Source: Thermogemmatispora sp042408965 (GTDB lineage: Bacteria > Chloroflexota > Ktedonobacteria > Ktedonobacterales > Ktedonobacteraceae). From it: a stretch of DNA of 64,000 nt. Positions 24,781 through 33,552 of the stretch are shown here, piece after piece; position 1 is the stretch's first letter, and each line of letters opens with the position of its first letter. Under the pieces are notes generated by a model that was not told where the DNA came from, searched no databases, and saw only the letters and a list, made by a program, of their open reading frames with translations. The stretch spans positions 1 through 64,000 of the forward strand of contig JBHOQN010000072.1 in assembly GCA_042408965.1 (NCBI GenBank), in the 5' to 3' direction. A program made the position numbers and the translations under genes.

Positions 24781-26808
24781 ATGGATGCACGTGTCTCTCA
24801 GCACCATCTTTCCGTTCGCGAGCAGCTCGTCCTCAGTTTCCTCTGGTTCGGTCTGAATATTCAATCCGCTGCCCTCTTTCCGATCGTTATTCCTACTCAG
24901 ATCCTGCTCTTTGTGGCGCCCGGTCAGGTTGGCAACGCTGAGCAGGCCACCTTTCTGGGCTGGCTCTCGGCGATGGGTGCTGTCTTCTCGCTCGTCGTGC
25001 CGCCGATCATCGGCCTGCTTTCGGACAGAACGGGCGGCCCGTTCGGCCGGCGTCGGCCTTACATCGCCGTTGGCGGCGCGCTGGCTGTCCTGAGCGCACT
25101 GCTGCTGGCCGGGGCGGCCAGTGCAGCGCTGCTGGTGCTAGGGCTGACCATCTTCCAGCTCGCGACCAACGCCGTCAACGCTGCCTACCAGGGTCTGCTG
25201 CCGGACATCGTGCCTGAGGACCAGCGCGGCGCAGCCTCTGGCTATATGGGGCTGATGACCATTCTGGGGAACGTCGGCAGCCTGGCACTGGCTGCCTGGC
25301 TGCTGGGGCAGGTCAACTTCAGCGCAACCAGCGCCCCGCTCATCGCGCGGGGCGCCTCTATGTTCTACATGATCACAGACGTGGTCCTGGGGGTTGGTAT
25401 CCTGGTGACGATCGCCTGGGTGCACGAGATCCCCTATCGCCCGCTGCCGCGCACACAGCCCCAGGCAGCGGCGCTGCGGCGTCTGCGGCGCTGGTTCTCG
25501 GCCAACTGGATCGCCCCCTGGCGCAGTTACAACTTCACGGTGGTCTTCCTGACACGCTTCTGTGTCATGATGGGGCTGGACTTCTTTCTGACCTTCATCG
25601 AGTACTACTTCGCCAACGTGGTTCACGTCTCCAACTTTGTGCAGCAAACAGCGGCTGTGGCGACGCTGGCCCTGGTCGGTGCGATGGTGAGTACGCTGAC
25701 GCTGGGCATCTTCTCGGACCGGGTCCGACGCGCTCCGCTGGTCTGCCTCTCGACACTCTTCATGGGGCTGGCGGCCCTGGTCTTCGTGGTGGCGCCAACG
25801 GCGCTGCCGCTCTGGCCGCTGGGGCTGCTCTTCGGACTGGGCTACGGGGCCTATACGAGTGTGGACTGGGCGCTGGCGATTGATGCTCTGCCGTCGCGCG
25901 AGATGGTGGCCAGAGATCTGGGCCTCTGGAGCGCTTCGTCGACGCTGCCCTCAACACTGGCACCGCTGCTGGGCAGCGTTGTGATCAGTGTGGCCGGCAG
26001 CCAGAACGAGACGGCGCCGGGCTACCGCCTGGTCTTCGCCCTGGCCACTGTGTTCCTGCTGCTGGGAGCTGTCTTCGTGCTGAAGGTCCGCGAGAGCCGG
26101 AATGAGACGCCCACCGCCTCCTCGCCAGCGCCGTCCTCCACAACGGAGCCGGCGAGGCGTCACGTCTCCACACAGGCCACAGAGGGCGGCCAACGGGCAC
26201 AGCGCGTCCATCCGCTCTGGCGCCTGGCCTTGGGTACCCACGCCGGGCAGGCGCGGGGCATCATGCGTTTCTGGACCTTCTGGGAGGGGCTCACACGCTT
26301 CCTGCTCGGCATCCAGCCTGTTCCTGACGCTCCGTATGGCCTCTTCCATGCGCGCCTCACCCGCTACCACCGGCGCCGCGACCTGACGCTGGCGGATGGG
26401 ACGACGCTTCAGCATGGCGCGCGCATCCTGGAGCTGCACTTCAACAACCAGGCGTTGAGCGCTGCCGCGCTCCAGCAGACCCCCTGGCGCCTGCTGCAGA
26501 TGATGGGGGCGGATCTGCGTGCCCTGGCCACCTGGCTGCAGGCTCCTGAGCTGGCTGATGTACAGGCCATCTATGGGGTGACGCTGCTGAGCCGCGCCGC
26601 GCCGCGTCTGGGCTTCACGGTGCGTGCCCGGCCGCGCAGTCTGGGTACCTGGGCCGATAAGATCTTTATGACGGGTCTGCTGCTGCTCTACCATCCCCGC
26701 GGTCAGGAGCGTCTGCTGCAGGGCACCACCTACGGCAGCTCTCCCTGCGAGGCGTGGATGTCGCGCCAGGAGCTGCTCAGGCGCTACGGCCGTTCGCCCG
26801 ACTCCTGA
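24781..26808 (+). CDS. MFS transporter fused to a YkoP-like domain (675 aa)
   Basis: Residues 1 to about 435 form a 12-helix major facilitator protein with GLLSDRTGGPFGRRRPYIAVGG after helix 2, a motif typical of the sugar-cation symporter type (GPH/SLC45-like). A polar linker (about 435-480) leads to a C-terminal domain of about 175 residues (FWEGLTRFLLGIQPVPDAPYG, LADGTTLQHGARILELHFNN, GFTVRARPR, PCEAWMSRQELLRRYG) matching the pattern of Bacillus YkoP. The start is the ATG about 45 bp after a TATAAT at 24726. The fusion is unusual. The substrate is unknown; a sugar or lipid-linked sugar is a guess. Confidence 0.85.
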   Translation: MDARVSQHHLSVREQLVLSFLWFGLNIQSAALFPIVIPTQILLFVAPGQVGNAEQATFLGWLSAMGAVFSLVVPPIIGLLSDRTGGPFGRRRPYIAVGGALAVLSALLLAGAASAALLVLGLTIFQLATNAVNAAYQGLLPDIVPEDQRGAASGYMGLMTILGNVGSLALAAWLLGQVNFSATSAPLIARGASMFYMITDVVLGVGILVTIAWVHEIPYRPLPRTQPQAAALRRLRRWFSANWIAPWRSYNFTVVFLTRFCVMMGLDFFLTFIEYYFANVVHVSNFVQQTAAVATLALVGAMVSTLTLGIFSDRVRRAPLVCLSTLFMGLAALVFVVAPTALPLWPLGLLFGLGYGAYTSVDWALAIDALPSREMVARDLGLWSASSTLPSTLAPLLGSVVISVAGSQNETAPGYRLVFALATVFLLLGAVFVLKVRESRNETPTASSPAPSSTTEPARRHVSTQATEGGQRAQRVHPLWRLALGTHAGQARGIMRFWTFWEGLTRFLLGIQPVPDAPYGLFHARLTRYHRRRDLTLADGTTLQHGARILELHFNNQALSAAALQQTPWRLLQMMGADLRALATWLQAPELADVQAIYGVTLLSRAAPRLGFTVRARPRSLGTWADKIFMTGLLLLYHPRGQERLLQGTTYGSSPCEAWMSRQELLRRYGRSPDS

Positions 26809-26928
26809 GCCGAGCAGAACAGAGGAGAGCGCGGCTTCATCGCCCGTCCGACGCCAGGTTGACAGGGCTGTAAACTGCGCCATACAATCAGAGAGACAGG
26901 TACCCCGGTAGCAATTGTAGCGAGCACT

Positions 26929-28014
26929 ATGGAGAAGATGACCATCGAAGAGAACGCTTCTATACACGATTCCAACCGGAGACGAGCAAACGAGCGCCCA
27001 CAGCGGCCGCCGGAGCCACTGCCGGAGGCGCGCGAGGTGGCCAGCGGGGTCTGGAAGATCACTCTGCCGATTCCCTTTCCCCTGCGCACGGTCAATGTCT
27101 ACGCGCTGGTTGGCCGCGATGGCTGGGCGATGATCGATGCGGCGCTGGGCATGCCCGATACGCGCGCCGCGCTGCAGGAGGGTCTCAAACGCGCAGGGCT
27201 GGAGCTGCAGGCGCTGCAGGCGCTCGTGCTCACCCATCATCACCCCGATCACATCGGGCTGTCGGCGGAGCTTCAGGAGCAGAGCGGTGCTGCGGTCTAT
27301 ATGCACCCGATCGACGCCGCCATCCTGCAGGCGATGTGGCACGGTGAACATCAACGCTCGTTCGCTCAGGCCAATCGGTTCTTCCAGCCCCACGGTATGC
27401 CCCCCCTCGAACCGACGGTGAGCACGCAGGTGCCAGCGGAGGTGGTGCAGCACGTCATCCGCGTGCCGCCTCGCGAGGCCATCACGCTGGTGGAGGATGG
27501 CGATGAGCTGACGCTGGCCGGCGAGCGCTACCGCGTCATCTGGACGCCTGGCCATTCGGATGGGCATATTGTGCTCTTCCGCGAGCGCGATGGCCTCTTC
27601 ATCGCCGCCGACCACGTCCTGCCGCGCATCACACCCAATATCGGCCTCTACTCGCCCTACAACCGCGCCAATCCGCTGGGCGACTACGTGCACTCGCTGG
27701 AGAAGATCAAGGACCTGCCGGCCAGCCTGGTGCTGCCTGGACACGGCGAGCCGTTCACGGACCTCGCCAGGCGCGTGCGCGAGCTGATTCAACACCACGC
27801 GCAGCGTGAACTGGAGATCCTCTCGCTGCTTGGCGGCCATCCGCAGCATGCCTATCAGCTCGCACAGCAGCTCTTCGGCCAGCGCCTGCGCAACGTCGAG
27901 GCGAGTCGCATGGCCGTCGCCGAGATTCTCTCGCATCTCGAACACCTGCGACTCGGCGGGTATGTCAGGCAAGAGCAGACTGATGATGGGCTGATCCTGT
28001 ACGCTGCCGTTTAA
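26929..28014 (+). CDS. MBL-fold metallo-hydrolase (361 aa)
   Basis: A metallo-beta-lactamase-fold hydrolase. Metal ligands are LTHHHPDHIGL (about 102-112), WTPGHSDGHIVLF (third His), ADHVLPRITPNIGLY (bridging Asp) and VLPGHGEPF near the end of the domain. The last 80 residues look like a winged-helix tail (LSLLGGHPQHAYQLAQQLFGQRL, VAEILSHLEHLRLGGYV), as in the glyoxalase II-like and LACTB2-like branches. The start may be this ATG or the one three codons on. No operon partner; a long stem-loop follows the gene. Confidence 0.88.
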   Translation: MEKMTIEENASIHDSNRRRANERPQRPPEPLPEAREVASGVWKITLPIPFPLRTVNVYALVGRDGWAMIDAALGMPDTRAALQEGLKRAGLELQALQALVLTHHHPDHIGLSAELQEQSGAAVYMHPIDAAILQAMWHGEHQRSFAQANRFFQPHGMPPLEPTVSTQVPAEVVQHVIRVPPREAITLVEDGDELTLAGERYRVIWTPGHSDGHIVLFRERDGLFIAADHVLPRITPNIGLYSPYNRANPLGDYVHSLEKIKDLPASLVLPGHGEPFTDLARRVRELIQHHAQRELEILSLLGGHPQHAYQLAQQLFGQRLRNVEASRMAVAEILSHLEHLRLGGYVRQEQTDDGLILYAAV

Positions 28015-28038
28015 CAATGATCTGTATGGCAGAGCTAT

Positions 28039-28104
28039 AAAGCCGCCTGACAGGCCAATTTTTTACCTGTCTGGTAGCTCTCAATCGGCCTCCCAGGCGG
28101 CTTT
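28039..28104. repeat. Long-range stem between the MBL gene and HU
   Basis: Perfect 11-bp arms AAAGCCGCCTG (28039-28049) and complement (28094-28104), 44 bp apart, with a T6 run inside the loop. It may end the MBL transcript. Confidence 0.5.
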
Positions 28105-28140
28105 GCCTGCAGAACCTAGCTCTGAAGCTTGACGAGCCGC

Positions 28141-28169
28141 TTGTATTTCGGAAAAGTGCGTGCTATATT
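28141..28169 (+). promoter_or_regulatory. Promoter of the HU gene
   Basis: TTGTAT, 17 bp, TATATT, about 100 bp before the ATG. Confidence 0.5.
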
Positions 28170-28271
28170 CTATTTGGCAGTGAGGTTGTCATGCCGCTTC
28201 ACAGGCCCAACAATTCTGATGTTGAAGCCGGGAGTGGTCCGCATCGACAGTTGCGTTGTAAGGAGGTTTCC

Positions 28272-28586
28272 ATGGCAACAGCGAAGAAAAAGGAAGTCAC
28301 GACTATTGGCCGTCAGGAGCTTGCCAAGCGTATCTCACAGCAGGCGAAGGTCTCGCAGAAGCAGGCCGGAGAGATCCTCGAAGTCACACTGGACGTGATC
28401 CGCGACGCCCTCAAGTCCGGCGACGAAGTACGTCTGGTCGGATTCGGCTCGTTCAAGGTTCGCAAGAGCGCGCCGCGCAAGGGCGTCAACCCCCGCGATG
28501 GTCAGACCATTCATGTGCCGGCGAAGAATCGCGTACGCTTCTTCGCCGGTAAGGAACTCTCGGAGGCTGTTCAGGGGAAGAAATAA
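28272..28586 (+). CDS. HU-family DNA-binding protein (104 aa)
   Basis: A nucleoid protein of the HU/IHF family, which binds and bends DNA as a dimer. Visible are the helical base (RQELAKRISQQAKVSQKQAGEIL), the GDEVRLVGFGSFKVRKSAPRKG signature, the RDGQTIHVPAKNRVRFFAGKEL arm region and the helix at the end. A 10-residue Lys-rich N-terminal extension is added. The ATG is fixed by AAGGAGG 5 nt upstream; longer open frames start before the promoter. Confidence 0.96.
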   Translation: MATAKKKEVTTIGRQELAKRISQQAKVSQKQAGEILEVTLDVIRDALKSGDEVRLVGFGSFKVRKSAPRKGVNPRDGQTIHVPAKNRVRFFAGKELSEAVQGKK

Positions 28587-28745
28587 TCGTAGTGCGTTTC
28601 TCCTCACTGCCATCGGTACCCTTTAGCCCCTGGCACGCCCTCGCTGGAGCAGGGAAGAGTTGCAGACAGCTTCTGTCTCCCCCTTGCTCCTCCTCGTGCA
28701 GGCCACGGGGCTGCTGATTCCTCCTTCCAGGTGCCACCTGCTGCG

Positions 28746-30185
28746 CTATACCTCCTTCGCGCTGAGCGCCGGCCAGAGATTGACGGTCAGAGCAAGCACA
28801 ACAGCCAGGCCGCAGGGGCCGGAGAGGCCAAAGAGCAGGCTCAGCCAGGACGTCACACCCGGCTCCTGACCCCCCGGTAGAGAGGCCAGGAGCAGTGGGG
28901 CGACCCGCAACAGGGTCGCAAGATTGCCCAGCCAGAGGGTCGCGGCCACCAGGGCTGGCGAGCGTATGCGCCCGCCGGAGAAGCCGGGCACCATGCGCGG
29001 CGCGATGCCACAGATGAGCAGGGTGACCAGGCCCATGGCCAGACTGTGCCGCGGCGCATCCAGAGAAAACGGCAGCCGGCCCGTGCTGATCAGTCCGACG
29101 CCGGCGCTGAGCAGCAGCAGCGCAGCGCAGAGCGTCCAGAGATAGGCGCTGGCGACGAGCGCGACGAAGGGGCCATAGGCCTGTGCCTGCTTCCTGGTCT
29201 GCTGACGATAGCTCCGCGCCAGCTCCTCTGGCCTGAGCGCCGGCGCGGCGACCTGCGCGGGCAGCCGGCCGCGCCGGCGCATCATCAGCAAGAAGACGCT
29301 GACGAATCCAGCGATGACCGCCCCGCTGAGCAGCAGTCCGCCCCCCTCAAGCCAGGCGGCATTGCCGGACACGCCCACGATTCCGAGACACATGAGCAGC
29401 AGCGCCCCCGCATAGCCGAAGGCCAGGGGCCAGAGCACCTGCCGCGGGAAGGCCTGCAGACCTGCGTACATGGGCAGGGATTGCGCCGAGACCGCCAGGG
29501 CCAGTGGCACCAGAAAACCGAAGAGACCCAGGGTGATATTGAGCTCGTCGCCCGGCGCGGGCGCCAGTCCCCCTCCAGCGGACCGTGCGGCCTGCACCAT
29601 GTTGAGCAGATTGACGGCAGCCGCCAGAGCCAGGGCCAGGGCGGCCAGCGCGATGAAGGGGGCGATGCTCAGAAAGGCTCTGCGCGCCGCCAGCGGTGGT
29701 CCCTGGCATAACAGCAGCAGGTACTCCAGCGTGGCCCCCGAGAGCGCCAGGCACTCCAGCAGTGCACTGATGACCAGCAATCCTCTCCAGAGCGGAAGCG
29801 GCGCCACAGCGATGGCCAGCAGGGGCTGGGCGACGGCGCGCACTACCAGAGCGCTTACCTGCGCTCCCAGCAGCCAGGGAAGCAGCCGCGGGAGCGGCAA
29901 TGCGCTCCCCCGCAGCCGGGGCAGGAAGTGCAGCGAGACCCCCAGGACGAAGAGACCCGCCCAGCCGTAGAGCTGCAGATGGCCATGCGTCTGCACGAGC
30001 GCGCTCCACCACACGCCTGGAGGAAGGGCAAACAGCTCAGCGAGCGTGAGCAGACTCGCCAGCAGGAAGCCGCCGGCGGAGGCGATCAGGAGAGCGGCGC
30101 GCAGGAACGGTGCCACACGCTTGAACGGCTCATGCCGCTGGCCGCCGCTGGCCGGCGAGACGCCAGGAGCACTCGTCGTTGACAT
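28746..30185 (-). CDS. NnrS-like polytopic membrane protein (479 aa)
   Basis: About twelve membrane helices. The first His-rich helix, TGHLQL-like VQTHGHLQLYGWAGLFVLG, with FLPRL after it, resembles heme-ligand helices of NnrS proteins, which are associated with tolerance of nitric oxide and belong to the wider heme-copper oxidase-like group. AQSLPMYAGLQAFPR and the C-terminal APRHSLAMGLVTLLICGIAPRMVPGFSGG segment fit NnrS as well. It overlaps the cupin gene by one base (TGATG), so they are coupled. It is the last gene of DUF2249-cupin-NnrS. The exact biochemical role of NnrS is not settled. Confidence 0.75.
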   Translation of the reverse strand: MSTTSAPGVSPASGGQRHEPFKRVAPFLRAALLIASAGGFLLASLLTLAELFALPPGVWWSALVQTHGHLQLYGWAGLFVLGVSLHFLPRLRGSALPLPRLLPWLLGAQVSALVVRAVAQPLLAIAVAPLPLWRGLLVISALLECLALSGATLEYLLLLCQGPPLAARRAFLSIAPFIALAALALALAAAVNLLNMVQAARSAGGGLAPAPGDELNITLGLFGFLVPLALAVSAQSLPMYAGLQAFPRQVLWPLAFGYAGALLLMCLGIVGVSGNAAWLEGGGLLLSGAVIAGFVSVFLLMMRRRGRLPAQVAAPALRPEELARSYRQQTRKQAQAYGPFVALVASAYLWTLCAALLLLSAGVGLISTGRLPFSLDAPRHSLAMGLVTLLICGIAPRMVPGFSGGRIRSPALVAATLWLGNLATLLRVAPLLLASLPGGQEPGVTSWLSLLFGLSGPCGLAVVLALTVNLWPALSAKEV

Positions 30186-30670
30186 CAGGCCTCACCATCC
30201 TCGGGCAGATCTGCCCCGGCCTGCTCCGGCTCGCCGTCCTGCCGCTCATCAGCGGTGGCGCCCTCGCCCCCTTCGCGCACCAGGGTCACCAGCAGCACGG
30301 CATCGCTGAGGGCCTCGACGCTGTGTGCCACCTGGGGCGCCAGTTGCAGCAGCGTGCCAGCGCCCATATTGACGCGCGAGCGCGGGAGCACGCAGACGAC
30401 GCGACCCTCCAGCACCTGGATCAGGGCGCGGCTTCTCGTCCTGTGTGTGCGCAACTGCTGGCCGCTGCGCAGGCTCAGCAGCAGCAGACGGAACGCCCTG
30501 CTCTCGGCGAGGAGCTGCACTGCTGGCCCCTCGCAGCGAAACTCCCGCGGCCTCGCCAGGTCGAAGACGCTGAAGCTGGCCTCACCCTCTCCATCGGTGG
30601 CGCTCGCTGGCCTCGTCAGCGACGAGGTCACCTCTTCTGGCGCCGTGCTGCCTTGCTCTTCCGGCTTCAT
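30185..30670 (-). CDS. Cupin-domain protein (161 aa)
   Basis: A single small beta-barrel with weak cupin motifs: LLLLSLRSGQQLRTHRTRSRALIQVLEGRVVCVL and, later, GAGTLLQLAPQVAHSVEALSDAVLLVTLV. The His at RTHR and AHSV are candidate metal ligands. Flanks are acidic and disordered. It sits 23 bp after a DUF2249 gene and overlaps the NnrS-like gene by one base. AGGAG lies 10 nt before the chosen ATG. In such clusters it may sense or hold a metal or redox ligand, which is inferred only from context. Confidence 0.75.
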   Translation of the reverse strand: MKPEEQGSTAPEEVTSSLTRPASATDGEGEASFSVFDLARPREFRCEGPAVQLLAESRAFRLLLLSLRSGQQLRTHRTRSRALIQVLEGRVVCVLPRSRVNMGAGTLLQLAPQVAHSVEALSDAVLLVTLVREGGEGATADERQDGEPEQAGADLPEDGEA

Positions 30671-30693
30671 CGTGTGCCGCTCCTCTCTTCTCT

Positions 30694-30948
30694 TCAGGGA
30701 CGCTCCTGCGCGGCGCGCTTCACGATGCGGATGATCCACTCCTCCGGTCCCTGCCGCTCTGGCACCCAATCAAAGGTGTCGGGGTACTCGGCGAGCAACT
30801 GATAGCGCAGCGGCGCCGGATCGTGATCGTTGATCAGACGCAGAGCGCCGCCTGGCTCAAGCGCCTCCAGGCGATCAAAGATGAGTGGGTGGCGCTCGCG
30901 AGGTGCGATCTCGCGGACATCAAGGGCTTCAGCAATGCACTCGGACAT
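30694..30948 (-). CDS. DUF2249 protein (84 aa)
   Basis: Small soluble protein with the DUF2249 pattern: LDVREIAPRERHPLIFDRLEAL, then GGALRLINDHDPAPLRYQLLAEYPDTFDWVPERQGPEEWIIRIVK. The NDHDP and EEW motifs are present. The family is often found with denitrification or NO-related genes. It is the first gene of the DUF2249-cupin-NnrS operon, with GAGGAG before the ATG. The intergenic region upstream carries a Crp-type box. The molecular role is not known. Confidence 0.85.
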   Translation of the reverse strand: MSECIAEALDVREIAPRERHPLIFDRLEALEPGGALRLINDHDPAPLRYQLLAEYPDTFDWVPERQGPEEWIIRIVKRAAQERP

Positions 30949-31083
30949 GCTCTCTCTCCTCTGCTCGTATGGTTCTTCAACAGCCTGTACTCAGAGCGAT
31001 GGCAGTGCTCAGCCCGGCCAGGGAGCCTGGTCAGATCACCAGCCAGTGCTGTCTATCAGTATGCTCGCAGAGGCGGCCTCTTA

Positions 31084-31103
31084 CCGTGACTTTTGTCGCA
31101 GCC
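31084..31103. promoter_or_regulatory. Crp-type box, copy 1
   Basis: A 20-bp stretch identical to that at 33358-33377. Its core GTGA-N6-TCGC (31086-31099) has the CRP-type spacing. TATACT at 31123-31128 on the plus strand puts the box centre near -42 for the DUF59 gene. CATACT on the minus strand (31064-31059) is similarly spaced for the DUF2249 operon. Confidence 0.65.
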
Positions 31104-31245
31104 GGGGCAGCGCTGTGGCCTTTATACTCTCCAGTGTCACAGCGCTGGCGGTAAGCACTGGAGCAACCAGCGAGGGGCGCGACTGAGCGATCGGCATCCC
31201 TCGCTGACGCCCGTTTCCGCCGATACACCCATCCAGGTGAGAGCT

Positions 31246-31569
31246 ATGCTTGATACTGCAACCATAGAGCGCGTTACGAAAGCGATCTACGCCGCCCTGG
31301 GCAACGTCGACGACCCCGAGCTGGGCGTGAACCTGATCGATCTGGGGCTCGTCTACGGAGTCAAGGTGACACCGGAGGGCTTTGTGACGATCACCATGAC
31401 CCTGACGATCCCTGGCTGCCCCATGTATGAGGCGCTCGCCGCTGGGGTGGGCGCCGCCCTGGGAGGTATTCCCGAATTGACAGGGGGCGAGATTGAGCTG
31501 GTGTGGGAGCCGCGCTGGACGCCGGAGCGTCTGACGGTCCGGGGCCGGCGTCTGCTCGGCCTGGCCTGA
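31246..31569 (+). CDS. DUF59/MIP18-family Fe-S assembly protein (107 aa)
   Basis: The DUF59 pattern is clear: VTKAIYAALGNVDDPELGVNLIDLGLVYGVKV, then TMTLTIPGCPMYEALAAGV and VWEPRWTPERLT. The conserved Cys of the PGCP motif is present. Relatives (SufT, PaaD) help mature Fe-S proteins. The ATG is preceded by AGGTGA. It is divergent from the DUF2249-cupin-NnrS operon and has a Crp-type box near -42, so it is probably expressed with the cluster and may mature an Fe-S or heme-linked partner. Confidence 0.88.
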   Translation: MLDTATIERVTKAIYAALGNVDDPELGVNLIDLGLVYGVKVTPEGFVTITMTLTIPGCPMYEALAAGVGAALGGIPELTGGEIELVWEPRWTPERLTVRGRRLLGLA

Positions 31570-31570
31570 G

Positions 31571-31607
31571 CCAGGTGAGGGCGAGCGAGCCTGGCGCCCT
31601 CACCTGG
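31571..31607. terminator. Bidirectional terminator hairpin
   Basis: A perfect 13-bp stem (CCAGGTGAGGGCG) with an 11-nt loop lies two bases after the DUF59 stop and before the convergent membrane protein gene. There is no strong T run. Confidence 0.65.
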
Positions 31608-31614
31608 TGCTGCC

Positions 31615-32952
31615 TCAGGACCTCAACGTGCTCCAGCGCCAGTTCAGATGGCGCACCACACCGCCGACATTCACGGCGGCTCCCACCAGCGCCAGGCCCA
31701 CCAGGGCAGCAGCCAGTCTCAGCAGCACTACCTCATCACGCAGGACAGCGAGCAACAGCAGAGGCAACCCTCCGTTGAAGAGCCAGAAGCAGAGCCAGGC
31801 GAGGCGCTGATGTACGAGGTCGCGCATCAGTGGCACACGCTGCCGTCCGACGAGCGGCCCATAGCGGCTGTGCCAGACCAGGAAGGGCACAATCTTGTAG
31901 AGATAGCCAACAACGCTCTGGCCAGTCCAGCCGAGCAGAAGCGCCAGTAGCAGCGCGACCGCCTGGCCCGGATCGAGACCTCGTCCAAGCGTCAGGGGTG
32001 GCAGCACGGTCGCCGCCGCCACCAGGTAGAGCAGCCCCGCCAGGCCATGATACTGCGTCACCTCCAGCAGACGCCGCCTCCGCCGGTGCAGCATCCACAG
32101 ATAGTCACCGGCGAAGAGCCAGACCCCCGCACAGAGCAGGCCGGCTCCCAGAAGCAGCAGCCACCCGACTGCGCTGAGCAGGCCAGCGATCAGCCCGACC
32201 AGACCTGCATTCAGGAGCAGCAGGACGCCCTGCGCCAGGCGGCGGTTATGATCATGCACCAGCGCGAAGAGTGGGACCAGCGTGTAGGAAACGCCCACCA
32301 GCATGTTGGTGAGCCAGCCGACCACACCCAGGGTGACATGGAGCGGCAGCAAGTCGGGGGCCGCCAGCCCCAGCGCGCCGGTGACGAAATTCAGGGCCAT
32401 ACTGCCGCCCAGAGCAACTACCAGGCAGAGGTAGAGGAGCGCCCCCGCAAGATAGAGGGTCGTCAGGGGACGCCGGGCGGCGCGCGCCAGGGTCGCAGCA
32501 AGGATCAGCACATAACAGCAGACAGCACTGACCACAAAAGCGGCCCCCACCACCAGCAGCCAGGGAAGAAAGAGCCAGAAGCCGAGGAGCAACAGCAGCA
32601 CCCCCGGCAGGTAGAGCGGGTAGAGCAGGGGGGTCAGCCTGCGCACGCGCAGCGGAGCGACGACGATCACCGGCGTCAACTGCAGCGAGGCCCCCATCAT
32701 GGTCATCGTCAGCCAGCCCAGCGTCAGAGTATGCACCAGAGCCAGGACATGGGGCAGGGCCGGCGCCGTCAGAGCGTCAGGCAGCACAAAGGGCAGGAGC
32801 AGGCCAGCGAGCACGGCCAGCGCACTGCCCGTGATGAGAAAGGGCAGAGGGACACCAAGCGGTACGCCGCGCCTTCCCATCAGCGCCCCCGCCTGATTCT
32901 TCACGGCGAAGGCCGGCACTGCAGACGGCGCTGGCTCAACGGGTCGTGACAT
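31615..32952 (-). CDS. Polytopic membrane protein, heme-copper/NnrS-like (445 aa)
   Basis: About twelve membrane helices and short loops. The segment LPHVLALVHTLTLGWLTMTMMGASLQLTPVI in the first quarter and LLPLHVTLGVVGWLTNMLVGVSYTLVPLFALVHDHN later place His residues as in heme-copper oxidase subunit I-like proteins; a third His-containing helix is EVTQYHGLAGLLYLV. Catalytic residues of a true oxidase or NO reductase are not evident. It starts 9 bp after a DUF2249 gene (operon). The role is probably handling of NO or electrons, inferred from context. Confidence 0.65.
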   Translation of the reverse strand: MSRPVEPAPSAVPAFAVKNQAGALMGRRGVPLGVPLPFLITGSALAVLAGLLLPFVLPDALTAPALPHVLALVHTLTLGWLTMTMMGASLQLTPVIVVAPLRVRRLTPLLYPLYLPGVLLLLLGFWLFLPWLLVVGAAFVVSAVCCYVLILAATLARAARRPLTTLYLAGALLYLCLVVALGGSMALNFVTGALGLAAPDLLPLHVTLGVVGWLTNMLVGVSYTLVPLFALVHDHNRRLAQGVLLLLNAGLVGLIAGLLSAVGWLLLLGAGLLCAGVWLFAGDYLWMLHRRRRRLLEVTQYHGLAGLLYLVAAATVLPPLTLGRGLDPGQAVALLLALLLGWTGQSVVGYLYKIVPFLVWHSRYGPLVGRQRVPLMRDLVHQRLAWLCFWLFNGGLPLLLLAVLRDEVVLLRLAAALVGLALVGAAVNVGGVVRHLNWRWSTLRS

Positions 32953-32961
32953 GGCAGAACC

Positions 32962-33249
32962 TCACGCTCCCTCGGCCACACGCTGGCGCGTAAAACGCAC
33001 GACCCACTCGTCGGAGGCCAGCGCGAGCGTCTCATGCGCAAAGCCGCGTCCCGCGAGCACGCCATAGAGCGGCACTGGCTCAAACGGTGCGACGAGCAGG
33101 AGCACCTCACCGAGCCGCAGCGGCACAGCCGCCTCCAGAATACGCACAAACGGCTCATCGCCACGCGCGAGATCGGGTCGTACATCAAGCACAACCGTCG
33201 CCTGCGCACGCCAGGCGGCGAACAGCTGCAAGGCTTCCTCAGTTGTCAT
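32962..33249 (-). CDS. DUF2249 protein, second copy (95 aa)
   Basis: Divergent paralogue of the DUF2249 protein at 30694: VVLDVRPDLARGDEPFVRILEAAVPLRLGEVLLLVAPFEPVPLYGVLAGRGF, then SDEWVVRFTRQRV. The family's His-Asp (NDHDP) is replaced by APFEP, so any metal site there is lost. The ATG at MTTEEALQLF is chosen; the upstream extension is not conserved in style. It heads an operon with the membrane protein. A minus-strand TACACT at 33337-33332 lies exactly where a class II Crp promoter needs it. Confidence 0.8.
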   Translation of the reverse strand: MTTEEALQLFAAWRAQATVVLDVRPDLARGDEPFVRILEAAVPLRLGEVLLLVAPFEPVPLYGVLAGRGFAHETLALASDEWVVRFTRQRVAEGA

Positions 33250-33357
33250 CGTTTCTTCGCTCCTCCGTTCCTGCAGACCGAGAGCGCAGCCGGTCGCCAG
33301 GAACCCTCTCAAAGATGATGCCAGCGCACTGAGTGTAACGCAGGAACGGCGCCAGCG

Positions 33358-33377
33358 CCGTGACTTTTGTCGCAGCC
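33358..33377. promoter_or_regulatory. Crp-type box, copy 2
   Basis: Identical over 20 bp to copy 1. The core GTGA-N6-TCGC is at 33360-33373. On the minus strand the -10 TACACT starts 29.5 bp from the box centre, the class II (-41.5) spacing, for the DUF2249 and membrane protein operon. The plus-strand side leads to the crp-type gene. Confidence 0.7.
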
Positions 33378-33552
33378 CGCGCAGAACCAGATTCCCCTAT
33401 CTCTACACTGCCCCCTCCAGCCGAGCCGCGGTGGACCAGCGACAAAGATCTCCCACGAGTGGCCTCGATAGGTTAGAATCCAGAAAAGAGCACAACCAGA
33501 GGAGAGGCTGCAGCGCTCAGCCCGTCTGTCTGTAATGCGATAGGAGAGAGCC

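Noticed and set aside
25951..28017. A 688-codon open frame on the minus strand over the MFS and MBL genes
   Set aside because: It spans two strong plus-strand genes and the promoter between them, and has no domain. It is a coding shadow.
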